Positions 7,985 through 16,630 of a stretch of 64,000 nt of DNA are shown here, piece after piece. Below the pieces are notes generated by a model. That model saw only the letters and a program-made list of their open reading frames with translations. It was not told where the DNA came from and did not search any database. The first letter of the stretch is position 1. Each line of letters opens with the position of its first letter. The DNA comes from an uncultured Eubacteriales bacterium (lineage in GTDB: Bacteria > Bacillota > Clostridia > Christensenellales > CAG-917): assembly GCA_900549225.1 (NCBI GenBank), contig URNP01000004.1, forward strand, positions 10,249 to 74,248, read 5' to 3'. Position numbers and translations under genes: made by a program.

Positions 7985-8827
7985 TTATTCTATGATTTTT
8001 TCAAGCGATTTTGACAGTTTTTTGTAGTCGTCGAGCGACAACGCTTCCCCTCTTACCATTGGTGAAAACCCTGCGTCCCCAATGATTTGCGCCGCCGTCT
8101 GTTTGTCTATCTTGAACGCTACGGAGAGATTGTTGGCTAGAGTCTTTCTTCTCATCGCAAAGGACGAGCGCACGAGTTTGTGCAAAAGAGCGACGTTTTC
8201 TCCGTCGAGTTTGTTGCGGTCTACGTCTATGCGCACGACCGCGCTGTCCACGTTGGGAGAGGGATAGAACATGGTTCTTGACACGTTTCTCGTGATTTGC
8301 GCCTCGCCTGCCATCTCGATTGCAAGCGTAATTGCCGAGTAGTCGGGCGTGTTCGGTTTGGCAACGAAACGGAGCGCGACTTCCTTTTGCACCATAATCG
8401 TGATCGATTCGACCTCGAGAGTGCTTTCGATAAAGCGCATTGCAAGCGGAGTGGTGATATAATAAGGCAGGTTTGCAACCACCTTGAATTTTTTGCCGAC
8501 TATGGCTTCGAGTTGCTCGTCGCTCATTTTGAGCACGTCACGGAACACAACCTCTGCGTTTTCAACGCCTTGCAAAGACAAGGCAAGCACCGCTTCGAGA
8601 TTTCTGTCGACCTCAAACGAGTATACCTTTTTTGCGACTTTGGCAATGGCGCGCGTGAGCGTGCCTGCGCCCGTTCCTATCTCGACGACAACGTCGCTCG
8701 GTGTGATTCCGCTGTCTGCAACGATTGCGTCAAGCAAATTTGCGTCGGTGATGAAGTTTTGCCCGAGCGCCTTGTTGAAGCGAAAATCCACTCCTCTTAT
8801 TATGTCTTTTATGCTTTTGTTTTCCAT
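7985..8827 (-). CDS. rsmA: 16S rRNA (adenine1518/1519-N6)-dimethyltransferase
   Basis: Dimethylates A1518 and A1519 of 16S rRNA (KsgA); loss confers kasugamycin resistance in other bacteria. The 280-residue protein has the N-terminal KALGQNFITD, the SAM-binding VVEIGTGAGTLT and the catalytic NLPYYITTPL motif, all intact. AAGGAAA lies upstream of the ATG. The close metG-tatD-rsmA neighbourhood is common in Firmicutes; here a radical SAM gene takes the place usually held by an M5-type nuclease gene. Confidence 0.96.
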   Translation of the reverse strand: MENKSIKDIIRGVDFRFNKALGQNFITDANLLDAIVADSGITPSDVVVEIGTGAGTLTRAIAKVAKKVYSFEVDRNLEAVLALSLQGVENAEVVFRDVLKMSDEQLEAIVGKKFKVVANLPYYITTPLAMRFIESTLEVESITIMVQKEVALRFVAKPNTPDYSAITLAIEMAGEAQITRNVSRTMFYPSPNVDSAVVRIDVDRNKLDGENVALLHKLVRSSFAMRRKTLANNLSVAFKIDKQTAAQIIGDAGFSPMVRGEALSLDDYKKLSKSLEKIIE

Positions 8828-8936
8828 TTATTTCCTTATATGCGCGTGCATAAGCCGCAACGAGTCGCACACACTACTTACGTACCAAAGATAAATCGCC
8901 AAATCACACAAGACGAAAAATCGAAGTACAAAAGAT

Positions 8937-8974
8937 AAAAACAGGAGTCACGGAAAATGCGACTGCTGTTTTTT
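8937..8974 (-). terminator. Intrinsic terminator after the radical SAM gene
   Basis: On the minus strand a stem AACAG-x-AGTC pairs with GACT-x-CTGTT and is followed by TTTTT at 8941-8937. It lies immediately after the stop codon at 8976. It suggests that rsmA-EamA may also need its own promoter; none is clear in 8828-8936. Confidence 0.65.
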
Positions 8975-8975
8975 C

Positions 8976-9593
8976 TTAATACTCGGTGTCTTCCCTTATG
9001 GTTTCGCGCACCTTGAAATGAGCGCCGACGCTCTTTGCGAGTTCTCCGCACGCTCTCACTTCGTCCTCCCCGATGAAATCCACGACCGACATGGTGGTGT
9101 CGATGCCTGCGTTTACGCAGTCTTTTGTGAATTTGAGCATAGCGTCGAACGCCGCCTCGCCGTACTTGCTTCTGCATATCTCCTGATACACTTCGGGCGT
9201 TGAAGCGTTGAGCGACACCGATACGCTGTCGATATACGGCGCAATGAGTTTTGCCACGTCGTCGCGCTTGTTGATGAGGTTGCCAAGTCCGTTAGTGTTG
9301 ATGCGGATTTTGCAACCCTTCTTTTTTAGATACGGCGCAATCTGCGAAATCATCGACAAATTGCACATGGGCTCGCCGAATCCGCAGAAAACGATCTCTT
9401 TGTACTTTGACAAGTCGTACATGGAGATATCGTCGACGAGTTCTTCAAAAGTCGGCTCTTTGAGCAACCAAAGGTCGCTTCCGCTCACGCCGTCTTTTAT
9501 GTTGCGGATGCAAAATTCGCAATTGTTCGGGCAACGGTTGGTTATGTTGAGATACAAACTGTCGCCGAATTCGTAAACGTAATTGTTGGTCAT
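8976..9593 (-). CDS. TatD-linked radical SAM protein
   Basis: A 205-residue radical SAM enzyme of the small family found next to tatD (the TIGR04038-type group). The cluster motif is RCPNNCEFC (C21, C25, C28), which binds the 4Fe-4S cluster. It is followed by the glycine-rich VFCGFGEPMCN and the strand motif IRINTNGLGNLI. There is no obvious C-terminal auxiliary-cluster domain. The reaction and substrate are unknown. The ATG at 9593 (MTNNYVYEF) is preferred to a GTG two codons upstream because GAGAG is better spaced from it. The gene lies 62 nt after tatD on the same strand, consistent with co-transcription. Confidence 0.88.
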   Translation of the reverse strand: MTNNYVYEFGDSLYLNITNRCPNNCEFCIRNIKDGVSGSDLWLLKEPTFEELVDDISMYDLSKYKEIVFCGFGEPMCNLSMISQIAPYLKKKGCKIRINTNGLGNLINKRDDVAKLIAPYIDSVSVSLNASTPEVYQEICRSKYGEAAFDAMLKFTKDCVNAGIDTTMSVVDFIGEDEVRACGELAKSVGAHFKVRETIREDTEY

Positions 9594-9655
9594 ATACACT
9601 CTCGAAAAATGTAATTCTATATTTGTGTTTTTTGCAAAATCGATGTTTTATACGA

Positions 9656-10429
9656 TTATTTCATGCGTGTAAACAGTCGTTTTGCGTTTTGCGTGGTGAT
9701 TTCTTCTATTTCCTCGACGCTCATACCGAGCACCTGCGCCGCCTTTTGCGCAACGAGCGAAACGTACTTCGGCTCGTTGGTTTTGCCTCTGAACGGGACG
9801 GGCGTCATATAAGGGCAATCGGTTTCCAAAAGCAATCTGCCCTTTGGGACGACGGCAAGAGATTCGAGATTGTGCTTTGCGTTTTTGAAGGTTATCGCGC
9901 CGCCGAAAGCGTAGTACGCATCGAGTTTGTCAAAGATTTTCACGTACTCGCTCGAGCCCGAATAGCAGTGCAAAAGCAAGCCGTTTTTGATATAGCCTTT
10001 CATATCGAAAAGAATTTTTCTCGTGTCCTCGTAGGCGTCGCGTACGTGCAACGCAATCGGCAACTCCGCTTGGTTTGCGAGTTCGATTTGCTTTGCGAAA
10101 GCGGATTTTTGCACTTCCCTTTCGCTCAAATCGTAATAGTAATCAAGACCGATTTCGCCGATTGCAACGACTTTTTTATGTTTTGCAAGTTCCAAAATGC
10201 GTTGGCACGCTTCGTCGTCGAGCGTATCCGCATCGTGCGGATGAACGCCGACTGCGGCGTAAATTTCTTCAAATTTTTCCGCAATCGAAACGGCACACTC
10301 GGACGACGGCATATCGTAGCCTACGCAAATCGCACTTTCAAGACCGTCGTCTTTGAAAGAGGCGACTATTCTGTCTGCGTTGCAAAGCAGTTTTTCGTCG
10401 TTAAGATGGCAATGGGTGTCTATCAACAT
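9656..10429 (-). CDS. tatD: TatD-family metal-dependent DNase/hydrolase
   Basis: A 257-residue TIM-barrel hydrolase; characterised TatD proteins are Mg-dependent 3'-5' DNases. Metal ligands are in the expected places: DTHCHLND at the N-terminus, GVHPHDAD, AIGEIGLDYYY, LHVRDAYEDT, LLHCYSGS and ETDCPYMTPVPFRGKTNEP. The start codon lies only 6 nt after the metG stop codon, so the two are translationally linked. The pairing metG-tatD is conserved in Firmicutes. Confidence 0.95.
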   Translation of the reverse strand: MLIDTHCHLNDEKLLCNADRIVASFKDDGLESAICVGYDMPSSECAVSIAEKFEEIYAAVGVHPHDADTLDDEACQRILELAKHKKVVAIGEIGLDYYYDLSEREVQKSAFAKQIELANQAELPIALHVRDAYEDTRKILFDMKGYIKNGLLLHCYSGSSEYVKIFDKLDAYYAFGGAITFKNAKHNLESLAVVPKGRLLLETDCPYMTPVPFRGKTNEPKYVSLVAQKAAQVLGMSVEEIEEITTQNAKRLFTRMK

Positions 10430-10435
10430 ATTGGC

Positions 10436-12451
10436 TTATCTTACGACGCTGCCGCTCTCCACTGGCTTTTCGGGAGATACGAGCACAACTTCTTCACTTC
10501 CGTCTTCCTTCTTGAAGCAAGCGCAAAGAAGCATACCCTGACTCTCTATTCCGCGGAGTTTCGCGGGTTTGAGATTGTAGACGACAACGACGTTTTTGCC
10601 AATCATTTCTTCGGGCGTGTAATACTTTGCGATGCCGCTGACGATTGTGCGCGTTTCACTGCCTATCTGCACGGAGAATTTGAGGAGTTTGTCCGCTTTT
10701 TCAACCTTTTCGGCGGTCAGAATCTTGCCGACGCGAAGTTGAATCTTCGCAAAGTCGTCAATGGTGATTTCGCTTATATCGACGATATTCTCCGCCGCTT
10801 TCTCCTCTTTCTTTTCTTGCTTGCTTTCTTGCTTTGGTTGCGGTTTTGCCTCTTCTTCGGGTTTGTCGGCTTTGACGATGCCCTTTGCAAGCAAATCCTT
10901 CTTCACTTTTTCAACGTCGATTCTCGCAAAGAGATGCTCGGGGGCTTCGGCAACTTTCGTGCCGTTTGCAAGAAGTCCGAATTTGTCAAGATCGTCAAAA
11001 CTTCTCAACTCTGCTCCGCACTGCGAAACGACTTTTTGAGAGGTCGAAGGCATGAACGGCGAGAGCAAACTTGCGCAAATCACGATGGTTTCGGTGAGGT
11101 TGTAAAGCACGGTTGCAAGTCTGTCTTTTTGGCTTTCGTCCTTTGCAAGCACCCACGGCATCGTTTCGTCGATATACTTATTGGCTCTGCGAAGCACCGT
11201 GAATATGTCCGAAAGCGCATCCGCGGAACGATAGGCGTCTATGTCGGCAAAGACTTTGTCTCTTGCCGCTTTGGCGATCGATTTGAGTTCGTCGTCAACG
11301 GGCCGGCTTACGCCTTTGTCGCTCACTACTCCGCCGAAATATTTGTTGCTCATCGCGATGGTGCGCTGAACGAGGTTGCCGTAGACGTTGACGAGTTCAC
11401 TGTTGATGGTGTCCATAACGAGATCCCAACTGATCACGCCGTCGTTGTCGAAAGGCATTTGCGAAAGAAGGAAATATCTCACGCTGTCAACGCCGAAATA
11501 GTCTACAAGATCGTCGGCATAGATGACGTTGCCCTTGGATTTGGACATCTTTCCGCCGTCTTGCAACAGCCACGGATGACCGAAAATCTGCTTGGGAAGA
11601 GGAATCCCGAGCGCCATAAGGAAAATCGGCCAGTATATCGAGTGGAAACGCACGATATCTTTGCCGATAATGTGCACGTCCGCAGGCCATTCCTTTTTGA
11701 ACAGGTCGGTTGAATTGCCGTCGGCGTCAAAGCCTATGCCGGTGATATAGTTGGTGAGTGCGTCAAGCCATACGTATACGACGTGGCGTTTGTCGAACGT
11801 CACGGGAATACCCCACGTGAACGACGTTCTGGATACACACAAATCTTGAAGTCCCGGTTTCAAGAAGTTGTTGACCATCTCGTTTTTGCGAGAGGTCGGC
11901 ACGATGAAATCGGGGTGCTCGTCGTAATATTTCATAAGACGATCGGCATACTTGCTCATATTGAAGAAATACGCCTCTTCTTCCGCCATCTTGACTTCGC
12001 CGCCGCAGTCGGGGCATTTGCCGTCAACGAGTTGGCTCTCCGTCCAGAAAGATTCGCACGGGGTGCAGTACCAACCCTTGTACGAGCCTTTGTATATATC
12101 GCCCTGTTCGTAGAATTTTTTGAAAATCTTTTGGACTTGCTCCTCGTGCTCCTTGTCGGTGGTGCGGATAAATTTGTCGTAGGTGGTGTCCATCAAATCC
12201 CATATGCGCTTGATATCCGCCGCTTTTTGGTCGACGAATTGCTTGGGTGTGATCCCTGCGCTTTGCGCTTTGAGTTCTATCTTCTCGCCGTGTTCGTCAG
12301 TGCCGGTCTGGAAGAAAACGTCGTAGCCTTCCATACGCTTGGCTCTGGCGACGAGGTCGGAAAAAACGATTTCGTAAGTGTTGCCGATATGCGGCTTGCC
12401 CGACGCATACGCAATTGCGGTTGTCATGTAAAATTTCTTTTTGTCTTGCAT
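10436..12451 (-). CDS. metG: Methionyl-tRNA synthetase with C-terminal tRNA-binding domain
   Basis: Charges tRNA-Met with methionine. The 671-residue protein has the HIGH-type motif YASGKPHIGN (H21), a zinc knuckle CTPCESFW...CPDCGG near residues 128-147, the KMSKS loop GKMSKSKGNV, and a C-terminal EMAP/Trbp111-like domain starting at IDDFAKIQLRVGKIL. A Lys/Glu/Gln-rich linker joins the two halves. This is the full-length bacterial dimeric form. GAGGTGA precedes the ATG by 4 nt. No T-box was found in the short leader. Confidence 0.97.
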   Translation of the reverse strand: MQDKKKFYMTTAIAYASGKPHIGNTYEIVFSDLVARAKRMEGYDVFFQTGTDEHGEKIELKAQSAGITPKQFVDQKAADIKRIWDLMDTTYDKFIRTTDKEHEEQVQKIFKKFYEQGDIYKGSYKGWYCTPCESFWTESQLVDGKCPDCGGEVKMAEEEAYFFNMSKYADRLMKYYDEHPDFIVPTSRKNEMVNNFLKPGLQDLCVSRTSFTWGIPVTFDKRHVVYVWLDALTNYITGIGFDADGNSTDLFKKEWPADVHIIGKDIVRFHSIYWPIFLMALGIPLPKQIFGHPWLLQDGGKMSKSKGNVIYADDLVDYFGVDSVRYFLLSQMPFDNDGVISWDLVMDTINSELVNVYGNLVQRTIAMSNKYFGGVVSDKGVSRPVDDELKSIAKAARDKVFADIDAYRSADALSDIFTVLRRANKYIDETMPWVLAKDESQKDRLATVLYNLTETIVICASLLSPFMPSTSQKVVSQCGAELRSFDDLDKFGLLANGTKVAEAPEHLFARIDVEKVKKDLLAKGIVKADKPEEEAKPQPKQESKQEKKEEKAAENIVDISEITIDDFAKIQLRVGKILTAEKVEKADKLLKFSVQIGSETRTIVSGIAKYYTPEEMIGKNVVVVYNLKPAKLRGIESQGMLLCACFKKEDGSEEVVLVSPEKPVESGSVVR

Positions 12452-12503
12452 TTTTCACCTCTTCGGCAGACTAATGGTGTCCGCCTTTTGGACTAGTTTA
12501 TAC

Positions 12504-12532
12504 ATTATACAACTTTTATTTATAAAAGTAAA
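12504..12532 (-). promoter_or_regulatory. Promoter of the metG-tatD string
   Basis: TATAAT (12509-12504) with a weaker TTTACT (12532-12527) 17 bp upstream on the minus strand, about 53 nt before the metG ATG. It lies in the 123-bp divergent region shared with spmA. Confidence 0.65.
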
Positions 12533-12574
12533 TAAGAAGTGCATATGCGCGCGAGGTGAAAAATACAATATCGT

Positions 12575-13234
12575 ATGAACGTTGCTTTTTTGCTGATAAC
12601 CGCCGCATCCCTCGTGCTGATGACAGTGCGCGCGCCCGAATCCGCATTCCCCACGATGATAGAAGGAGTGCGAGAAGCAATCGAATTGTCCTTCAAACTC
12701 TGCGCCATATACGCAGTGTGGCTGTCCGCTCTGAAAATGGTCGAGGCAACCGCCCTCGACAAAAAACTGTCCAAACTTTTGCGCCCTATCGTGCGCAAGA
12801 TTTTCAAAAACGAAAGCGACGACGCCTACGACAAAATATGCGTGAATCTCGCCGCAAATATGTTCGGTATGGGCGGAGTCGCAACCCCTGCGGGCATAAA
12901 GGCTATGAGCGCGATGGAGGACGGATCGGCAAAAGCAACGGACAATATGATTATGCTTCTGGTGATAAACGCAACGTCTATTCAACTTATCCCTGCAACC
13001 GTGATTGCGCTGCGAGCAAGCGCAAATTCGCAAAGTCCGTCGGATATAATCGTGCCGACTCTCATATCAAGCGGCATCGCAACTCTTTGCGGTACGATTA
13101 TGTGCAAGGTGTTGTCTTTGAAAAAGAGCAATTCGGACAAAGACAACGGAACGGGCGTTTTATTTAGCGCAAACAGAAAGATAAAACCCTCGTTTTGCGA
13201 TTTGAAAACAAAATTCAAAAGAGGTGCGAAATGA
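12575..13234 (+). CDS. spmA: Spore maturation protein A (nucleoside-recognition domain)
   Basis: Membrane protein needed, with SpmB, for spore-core dehydration in Bacillus. The 219-residue protein has three or four hydrophobic segments and the family stretch NLAANMFGMGGVATPAGIKAM followed by MLLVINATSIQLIPATVIALR (Gate/nucleoside-recognition domain). The ATG at 12575 aligns with the start of known SpmA proteins, but GAGGTGA (12553-12559) is 15 nt away. An in-frame ATA at 12563 sits 3 nt after that site, in the same spacing as metG's ATG, so a non-standard AUA start is conceivable. The gene overlaps spmB by ATGA. Confidence 0.92.
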   Translation: MNVAFLLITAASLVLMTVRAPESAFPTMIEGVREAIELSFKLCAIYAVWLSALKMVEATALDKKLSKLLRPIVRKIFKNESDDAYDKICVNLAANMFGMGGVATPAGIKAMSAMEDGSAKATDNMIMLLVINATSIQLIPATVIALRASANSQSPSDIIVPTLISSGIATLCGTIMCKVLSLKKSNSDKDNGTGVLFSANRKIKPSFCDLKTKFKRGAK

Positions 13235-13743
13235 GCGTGAGCACGTATATTCTGCCCGTGATGCTCGTTGCGCTTATCGTCGTATGCGTCGCCAAAAAGG
13301 TAAAAGTATACGATTGTTTTCTGCTCGGAGCAAAGGACGGATTGAATCTCGTCGTGGATATTTTTCCGTACGTAGCGACGATTTTCATTTGCATCGAAAC
13401 GTTCAAGGCAAGCGGTCTTGCGGACATAGTTTCTGGTTGGCTTGCAAAGCCGTTGGCGTATTTGGGAATCCCGAGCGAAGTTGCCCAACTCATTCTGCTC
13501 GTGCCTCTGTCGGGCAACGGAACGATTGCAATTTTACAAGACGTCATCGCAAAGTACGGCGCGGATTCGTATATAGCGAGATGCGCCTCAGTCATCGCAG
13601 GAGGAAGCGAAACAATATTCTATATTTCGGCGGTTTACCTCTCTGCGTGCAAGGCAAAAAAACTTCGCTACGCAATCCCCGTGTCGCTTTTTTGCACTCT
13701 GCTCGGCGCGTTGATTGCCTGCGCGCTGTGCAGATTTATGTGA
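13231..13743 (+). CDS. spmB: Spore maturation protein B
   Basis: Partner of SpmA in spore maturation. It has 170 residues with hydrophobic segments at both ends. The LAYLGIPSEVAQLILLVPLSG and SVIAGGSETIFYISAVY stretches are conserved in SpmB. The start ATG at 13231 overlaps the spmA stop codon (ATGA), with GAGGTG 5 nt upstream, so the two are translationally coupled. Presence of this pair is strong evidence that the host forms endospores. Confidence 0.94.
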   Translation: MSVSTYILPVMLVALIVVCVAKKVKVYDCFLLGAKDGLNLVVDIFPYVATIFICIETFKASGLADIVSGWLAKPLAYLGIPSEVAQLILLVPLSGNGTIAILQDVIAKYGADSYIARCASVIAGGSETIFYISAVYLSACKAKKLRYAIPVSLFCTLLGALIACALCRFM

Positions 13744-13865
13744 TGAAAGAGCCTTCGCTCAAAGCGAATAAAGCGATTCAACTTGCAAACGTTCGAGGGC
13801 GTTTATGCAAAAGTCTTCTCGTTTCGCAGGACAAGAAAAGCGATTTATGCAAACGGTTTATACAA

Positions 13866-13903
13866 AAAGAAAGACGCCTTTTTCAAAGCGTCTTTCTTTT
13901 ATA
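13866..13903. terminator. Bidirectional terminator between spmB and the DUF1858 gene
   Basis: A 12-bp perfect stem AAAGAAAGACGC/GCGTCTTTCTTT (13866-13877 with 13888-13899) with T-rich ends on both strands. It separates convergent genes. The 13744-13865 stretch before it shows no gene. Confidence 0.85.
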
Positions 13904-13914
13904 ATGCATAAGTT

Positions 13915-14112
13915 TTATGCAATGACTGCGTTGAGTTTGTCGACGAGTTCGTCAACGTTGATGCCGTGTACCGCCGCGGCTTCTTCAAGAGTTTCGCCGT
14001 GTGCAAGCATGCAATGCAAGCAATGCATACCGCTCTGTTGCAACACTTCTGCAAGTTTATCGGGATCGCCCTGAGCGAGTACGTCGATGATGAGCATGTC
14101 TTTTGTTACCAT
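13915..14112 (-). CDS. DUF1858 small protein with CxxC motif
   Basis: A 65-residue protein that is a complete single DUF1858 domain. The family has a four-helix, ScdA-N-terminal-like fold and is often linked to redox or iron-sulfur proteins. The MHCLHCMLAHGETLEEAAAV stretch with its CxxC pair is diagnostic, as is the ending DELVDKLNAVI. A perfect GGAGGTAAC lies upstream. It follows the zinc-ribbon protein gene after 38 nt and is likely co-transcribed with it. Its partner is unknown. Confidence 0.9.
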   Translation of the reverse strand: MVTKDMLIIDVLAQGDPDKLAEVLQQSGMHCLHCMLAHGETLEEAAAVHGINVDELVDKLNAVIA

Positions 14113-14150
14113 TGTTGTTACCTCCGTAAAGATATGTTAATTTTTATGTT

Positions 14151-15221
14151 TTATTCAAATTGTCCCGACAGAACCGCCCACGCTATAAACGCAATTACGC
14201 CGAGTGCAAGCAACACCGCAAACGCGACTTTGAGCGGAGACACGGGTGATTTGCCCGTGGATCTGCCCGTCCTGCCGTTGATGAGAAAACGGTAGCCCTT
14301 TTTGCGATAGGCGTATGCGCAAACCCACAAAGGCAAGAGCATGTAGTGGAATTTCGTGTCGAAATAGGTGGTGTTTACGTTGAGATAATCCACAACGTCC
14401 GCACCGTAGCCCTCGACAATACGTTTGCGAATCGTGTCGTCCATCTGACCTTTTGCCACGTCGAATCCGTCTTTGAGAGACGTGTCGTACTTCTCTGCCG
14501 AAAAGCCTGCAAGATAGTCCTTGTTGTACGCCTCGAGATTGTCCGTGTCGTAAGGAAGAATCTTGTTGAGTTCCTTTTGCGTGAGTTGAGTGCTTGCCTC
14601 AACCGCAACGTCATCGAAGGAATTGCTCGTCTGTCCTTTGACGTCGTACCACTCGATATACGTTTCCATATGGCGATCTTTGCCGCTGCCGACCATTCTC
14701 GTGCGCCTTTCGCCGAGCCTGCCGTCATAATCGGAGTGCGAATCGGTCGTGAACGCGTAAGAGGGTATGTAAACTCCTTTGAAGTTGTCCACTTTGAACC
14801 CTTTTTTGAGTTTAATAGGTGCAAAAAGTTTCTTTTTTATCCACTTTTTGCCTGCCTCTGCGGCTTGATTTTGCGAGAGCGCAAACGGTAGGATTCCGTC
14901 GGGTTTGAGTCCTTGCATATCCTCGACTTCAACGACGTTCGTGCCGCCGCAATAGGGGCATTTCACAGCCGTGTCAAAAGGCGCGAGTTTGACTTCCGCT
15001 CCGCAGTTGGGGCATTTGTAGGTCGAATCGTCAAATTTGACCTCCCCTTCTTTGAGACAAGAAAGATAATCTTGCTTGAAACTCAACTTTCTGTCGATTG
15101 TGCGCGTTGCATCACAATAGGAACAGTGCAGCGACCCTTTTTCGGGATCGTACACCATATCCGCACCGCAATTGTGGCACTTCACGACAGCCGATACGTT
15201 GTAATCGAACACGTCTGTCAT
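14151..15221 (-). CDS. Zinc-ribbon protein with C-terminal membrane anchor
   Basis: A 356-residue protein with two N-terminal zinc ribbons, CHNCGADMVYD...CSYC at about residues 15-35 and CPNCGAEV...CPYCGG at about residues 70-94. A beta-rich central domain follows (YIPSYAFTTDSHSDYDGRLG, then the FHYMLLPLWVCAYAYRKKGY motif), and the protein ends in one hydrophobic helix (VAFAVLLALGVIAFIAWAVL). It matches proteins annotated as TFIIB-type zinc-ribbon-containing proteins. Such genes are regularly next to an SPFH/virion-core-like gene, as here (19 nt downstream of it). Function is unknown; membrane-associated scaffold partner of the SPFH protein is an inference. Confidence 0.85.
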   Translation of the reverse strand: MTDVFDYNVSAVVKCHNCGADMVYDPEKGSLHCSYCDATRTIDRKLSFKQDYLSCLKEGEVKFDDSTYKCPNCGAEVKLAPFDTAVKCPYCGGTNVVEVEDMQGLKPDGILPFALSQNQAAEAGKKWIKKKLFAPIKLKKGFKVDNFKGVYIPSYAFTTDSHSDYDGRLGERRTRMVGSGKDRHMETYIEWYDVKGQTSNSFDDVAVEASTQLTQKELNKILPYDTDNLEAYNKDYLAGFSAEKYDTSLKDGFDVAKGQMDDTIRKRIVEGYGADVVDYLNVNTTYFDTKFHYMLLPLWVCAYAYRKKGYRFLINGRTGRSTGKSPVSPLKVAFAVLLALGVIAFIAWAVLSGQFE

Positions 15222-15240
15222 ATTATCTACGCCGATATAA

Positions 15241-16356
15241 TCAGTCTATCTTTGCTCCGCATTCGGGGCAGAACTTCATACCCGATTTGACTTTTGCGCC
15301 GCATTTGGGGCAAGCCGCACTCATGGGTTGTCCGCACTCGGGGCAGAATTTTGCGTTTTGAGGGACTTCTGCTCCGCATTTTGCGCATTTGACGGTGTTT
15401 TCCGCACCGACTTTTGCTCCGCATTCGGGACAGAATTTCGCGCCTGCTTTGATGCTTGCGCCGCACTTTGCGCATTTGACTTTTGCACTTTGCGCTTCGT
15501 CGAGATTCTGTGCAAACTGATTCCCCACTCTTGCGCCCATGCCGAGACCGATGCCTGCCGCTCCGAACATTCCGCCCATACCGGGATTCTTTGCCGCGTC
15601 ACGCATTGCCTGAACGGACTCGTATTGAGCGTACTCGCCCATCTTGCCGTCAAACACGCCGAGCGTGGTGCGTTGATCCATCGCCTTTTCAACCGCTTCG
15701 GGCAGTTTGAAATTGCGCACGATGACGGAATCGATATCGAGACCGAGTTCGTTGAACTTGGGCTTTGCTTGTTGGCAAACGGTGTCGCCGATTTCAAGAT
15801 AGTTTGCCGCAAGTTCGAGCGCGGGAATTTCACATTCGCCGAGCATATCGGTGAGTTGCGCCAAAACGAGCGATTTGAGATGCTCTTCGATGTCCTCCGT
15901 TTTGAAAGAATGAATCGTGCCGAAGCATTCTTTCATAAACACTTCGGGATTCATAACGTGGAAGGAATACTCGCCGTGACCTGCGATGCGGATCATTCCG
16001 AAATTCTTGTCACGCATCATAACGGGATTGGGCGTGCCCCACTTCATCTGCGTGAACCTTCTTAAATTGACGTAATAAACGTCGATTTGTTTGGGGTTTT
16101 CAAATGCGTATTTCCAGTTTGCAATCGCGGTGAGAACGGGCGTTGAACCTTCGTCGAGTTTCCAACTGCCTTCCGTGAAAACGTCGCAAACGCTTCCGCG
16201 ATATACGAAAATTGCGGCTTGAGAGGGGCGAACGATAAGTTCCGAACCCTTCATAATCGCATATCTGTCATCGTACTGAAATTTGTGTACTAAAGTATTT
16301 TGGGAATTGTCTTCCCAACTGATCACCTTGAGGAGTTGTCTTTTGATAAGTCCCAT
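15241..16356 (-). CDS. SPFH-domain protein with three C-terminal zinc ribbons
   Basis: A 371-residue YdjI-type protein. Residues 1-250 form an SPFH/band-7 domain of the kind found in proteins called virion core protein (KVISWEDNSQNTLVHKF, SQAAIFVYRGSVCDVF, RDKNFGMIRIAGHGEYSFHV). A Gly/Met-rich linker follows (NPGMGGMFGAAGIGLGMGA). Then come three zinc ribbons of the pattern CxKCGA-about 8 residues-KFCPECG. GGAGGC lies 7 nt before the ATG. It heads a three-gene unit with the membrane zinc-ribbon protein and the DUF1858 protein. SPFH proteins form membrane-associated ring assemblies; the role of the ribbons is unknown. Confidence 0.88.
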   Translation of the reverse strand: MGLIKRQLLKVISWEDNSQNTLVHKFQYDDRYAIMKGSELIVRPSQAAIFVYRGSVCDVFTEGSWKLDEGSTPVLTAIANWKYAFENPKQIDVYYVNLRRFTQMKWGTPNPVMMRDKNFGMIRIAGHGEYSFHVMNPEVFMKECFGTIHSFKTEDIEEHLKSLVLAQLTDMLGECEIPALELAANYLEIGDTVCQQAKPKFNELGLDIDSVIVRNFKLPEAVEKAMDQRTTLGVFDGKMGEYAQYESVQAMRDAAKNPGMGGMFGAAGIGLGMGARVGNQFAQNLDEAQSAKVKCAKCGASIKAGAKFCPECGAKVGAENTVKCAKCGAEVPQNAKFCPECGQPMSAACPKCGAKVKSGMKFCPECGAKID

Positions 16357-16384
16357 AAATGCCTCCGATTCGTTTTATTATATT

Positions 16385-16412
16385 ATTATATCACAAGCGT
16401 TGATTTTTTCAA
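16385..16412 (-). promoter_or_regulatory. Promoter of the SPFH/zinc-ribbon operon
   Basis: TTGAAA (16412-16407), 16-bp spacer, TATAAT (16390-16385) on the minus strand, 28 nt before the SPFH ATG. Confidence 0.8.
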
Positions 16413-16573
16413 TGAAAATTTGCAATCTGCCTCGCGTGCGCCGAAAACGCGACCTATTCTTGCACAAAATACGCATATTTCAACGGAAATGCAACCGCTT
16501 TTGTCACAAAAGCCATACGATATTCCGTGCTTAAGCAATAAAAGCAATGCGTTGCGCAATGCCGAAGACAACG

Positions 16574-16603
16574 AAAAAGCCTCGCCGTCGGGCGAGGCTT
16601 TTT
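16574..16603. terminator. Terminator of the giant gene
   Basis: GCCTCGCC (16579-16586) and GGCGAGGC (16591-16598) form a GC-rich 8-bp stem with a 4-nt loop, flanked by AAAAA on the left and TTTTT on the right, so it works on either strand. It lies 28 nt past the stop codon of the giant lipoprotein gene. Confidence 0.9.
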
Positions 16604-16630
16604 GCGCTGTGTTTGATGAGTAAATTACAC

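Noticed and set aside
9623..11713. A 696-codon plus-strand frame
   Set aside because: Antisense shadow of tatD and metG, both of which have intact catalytic motifs.
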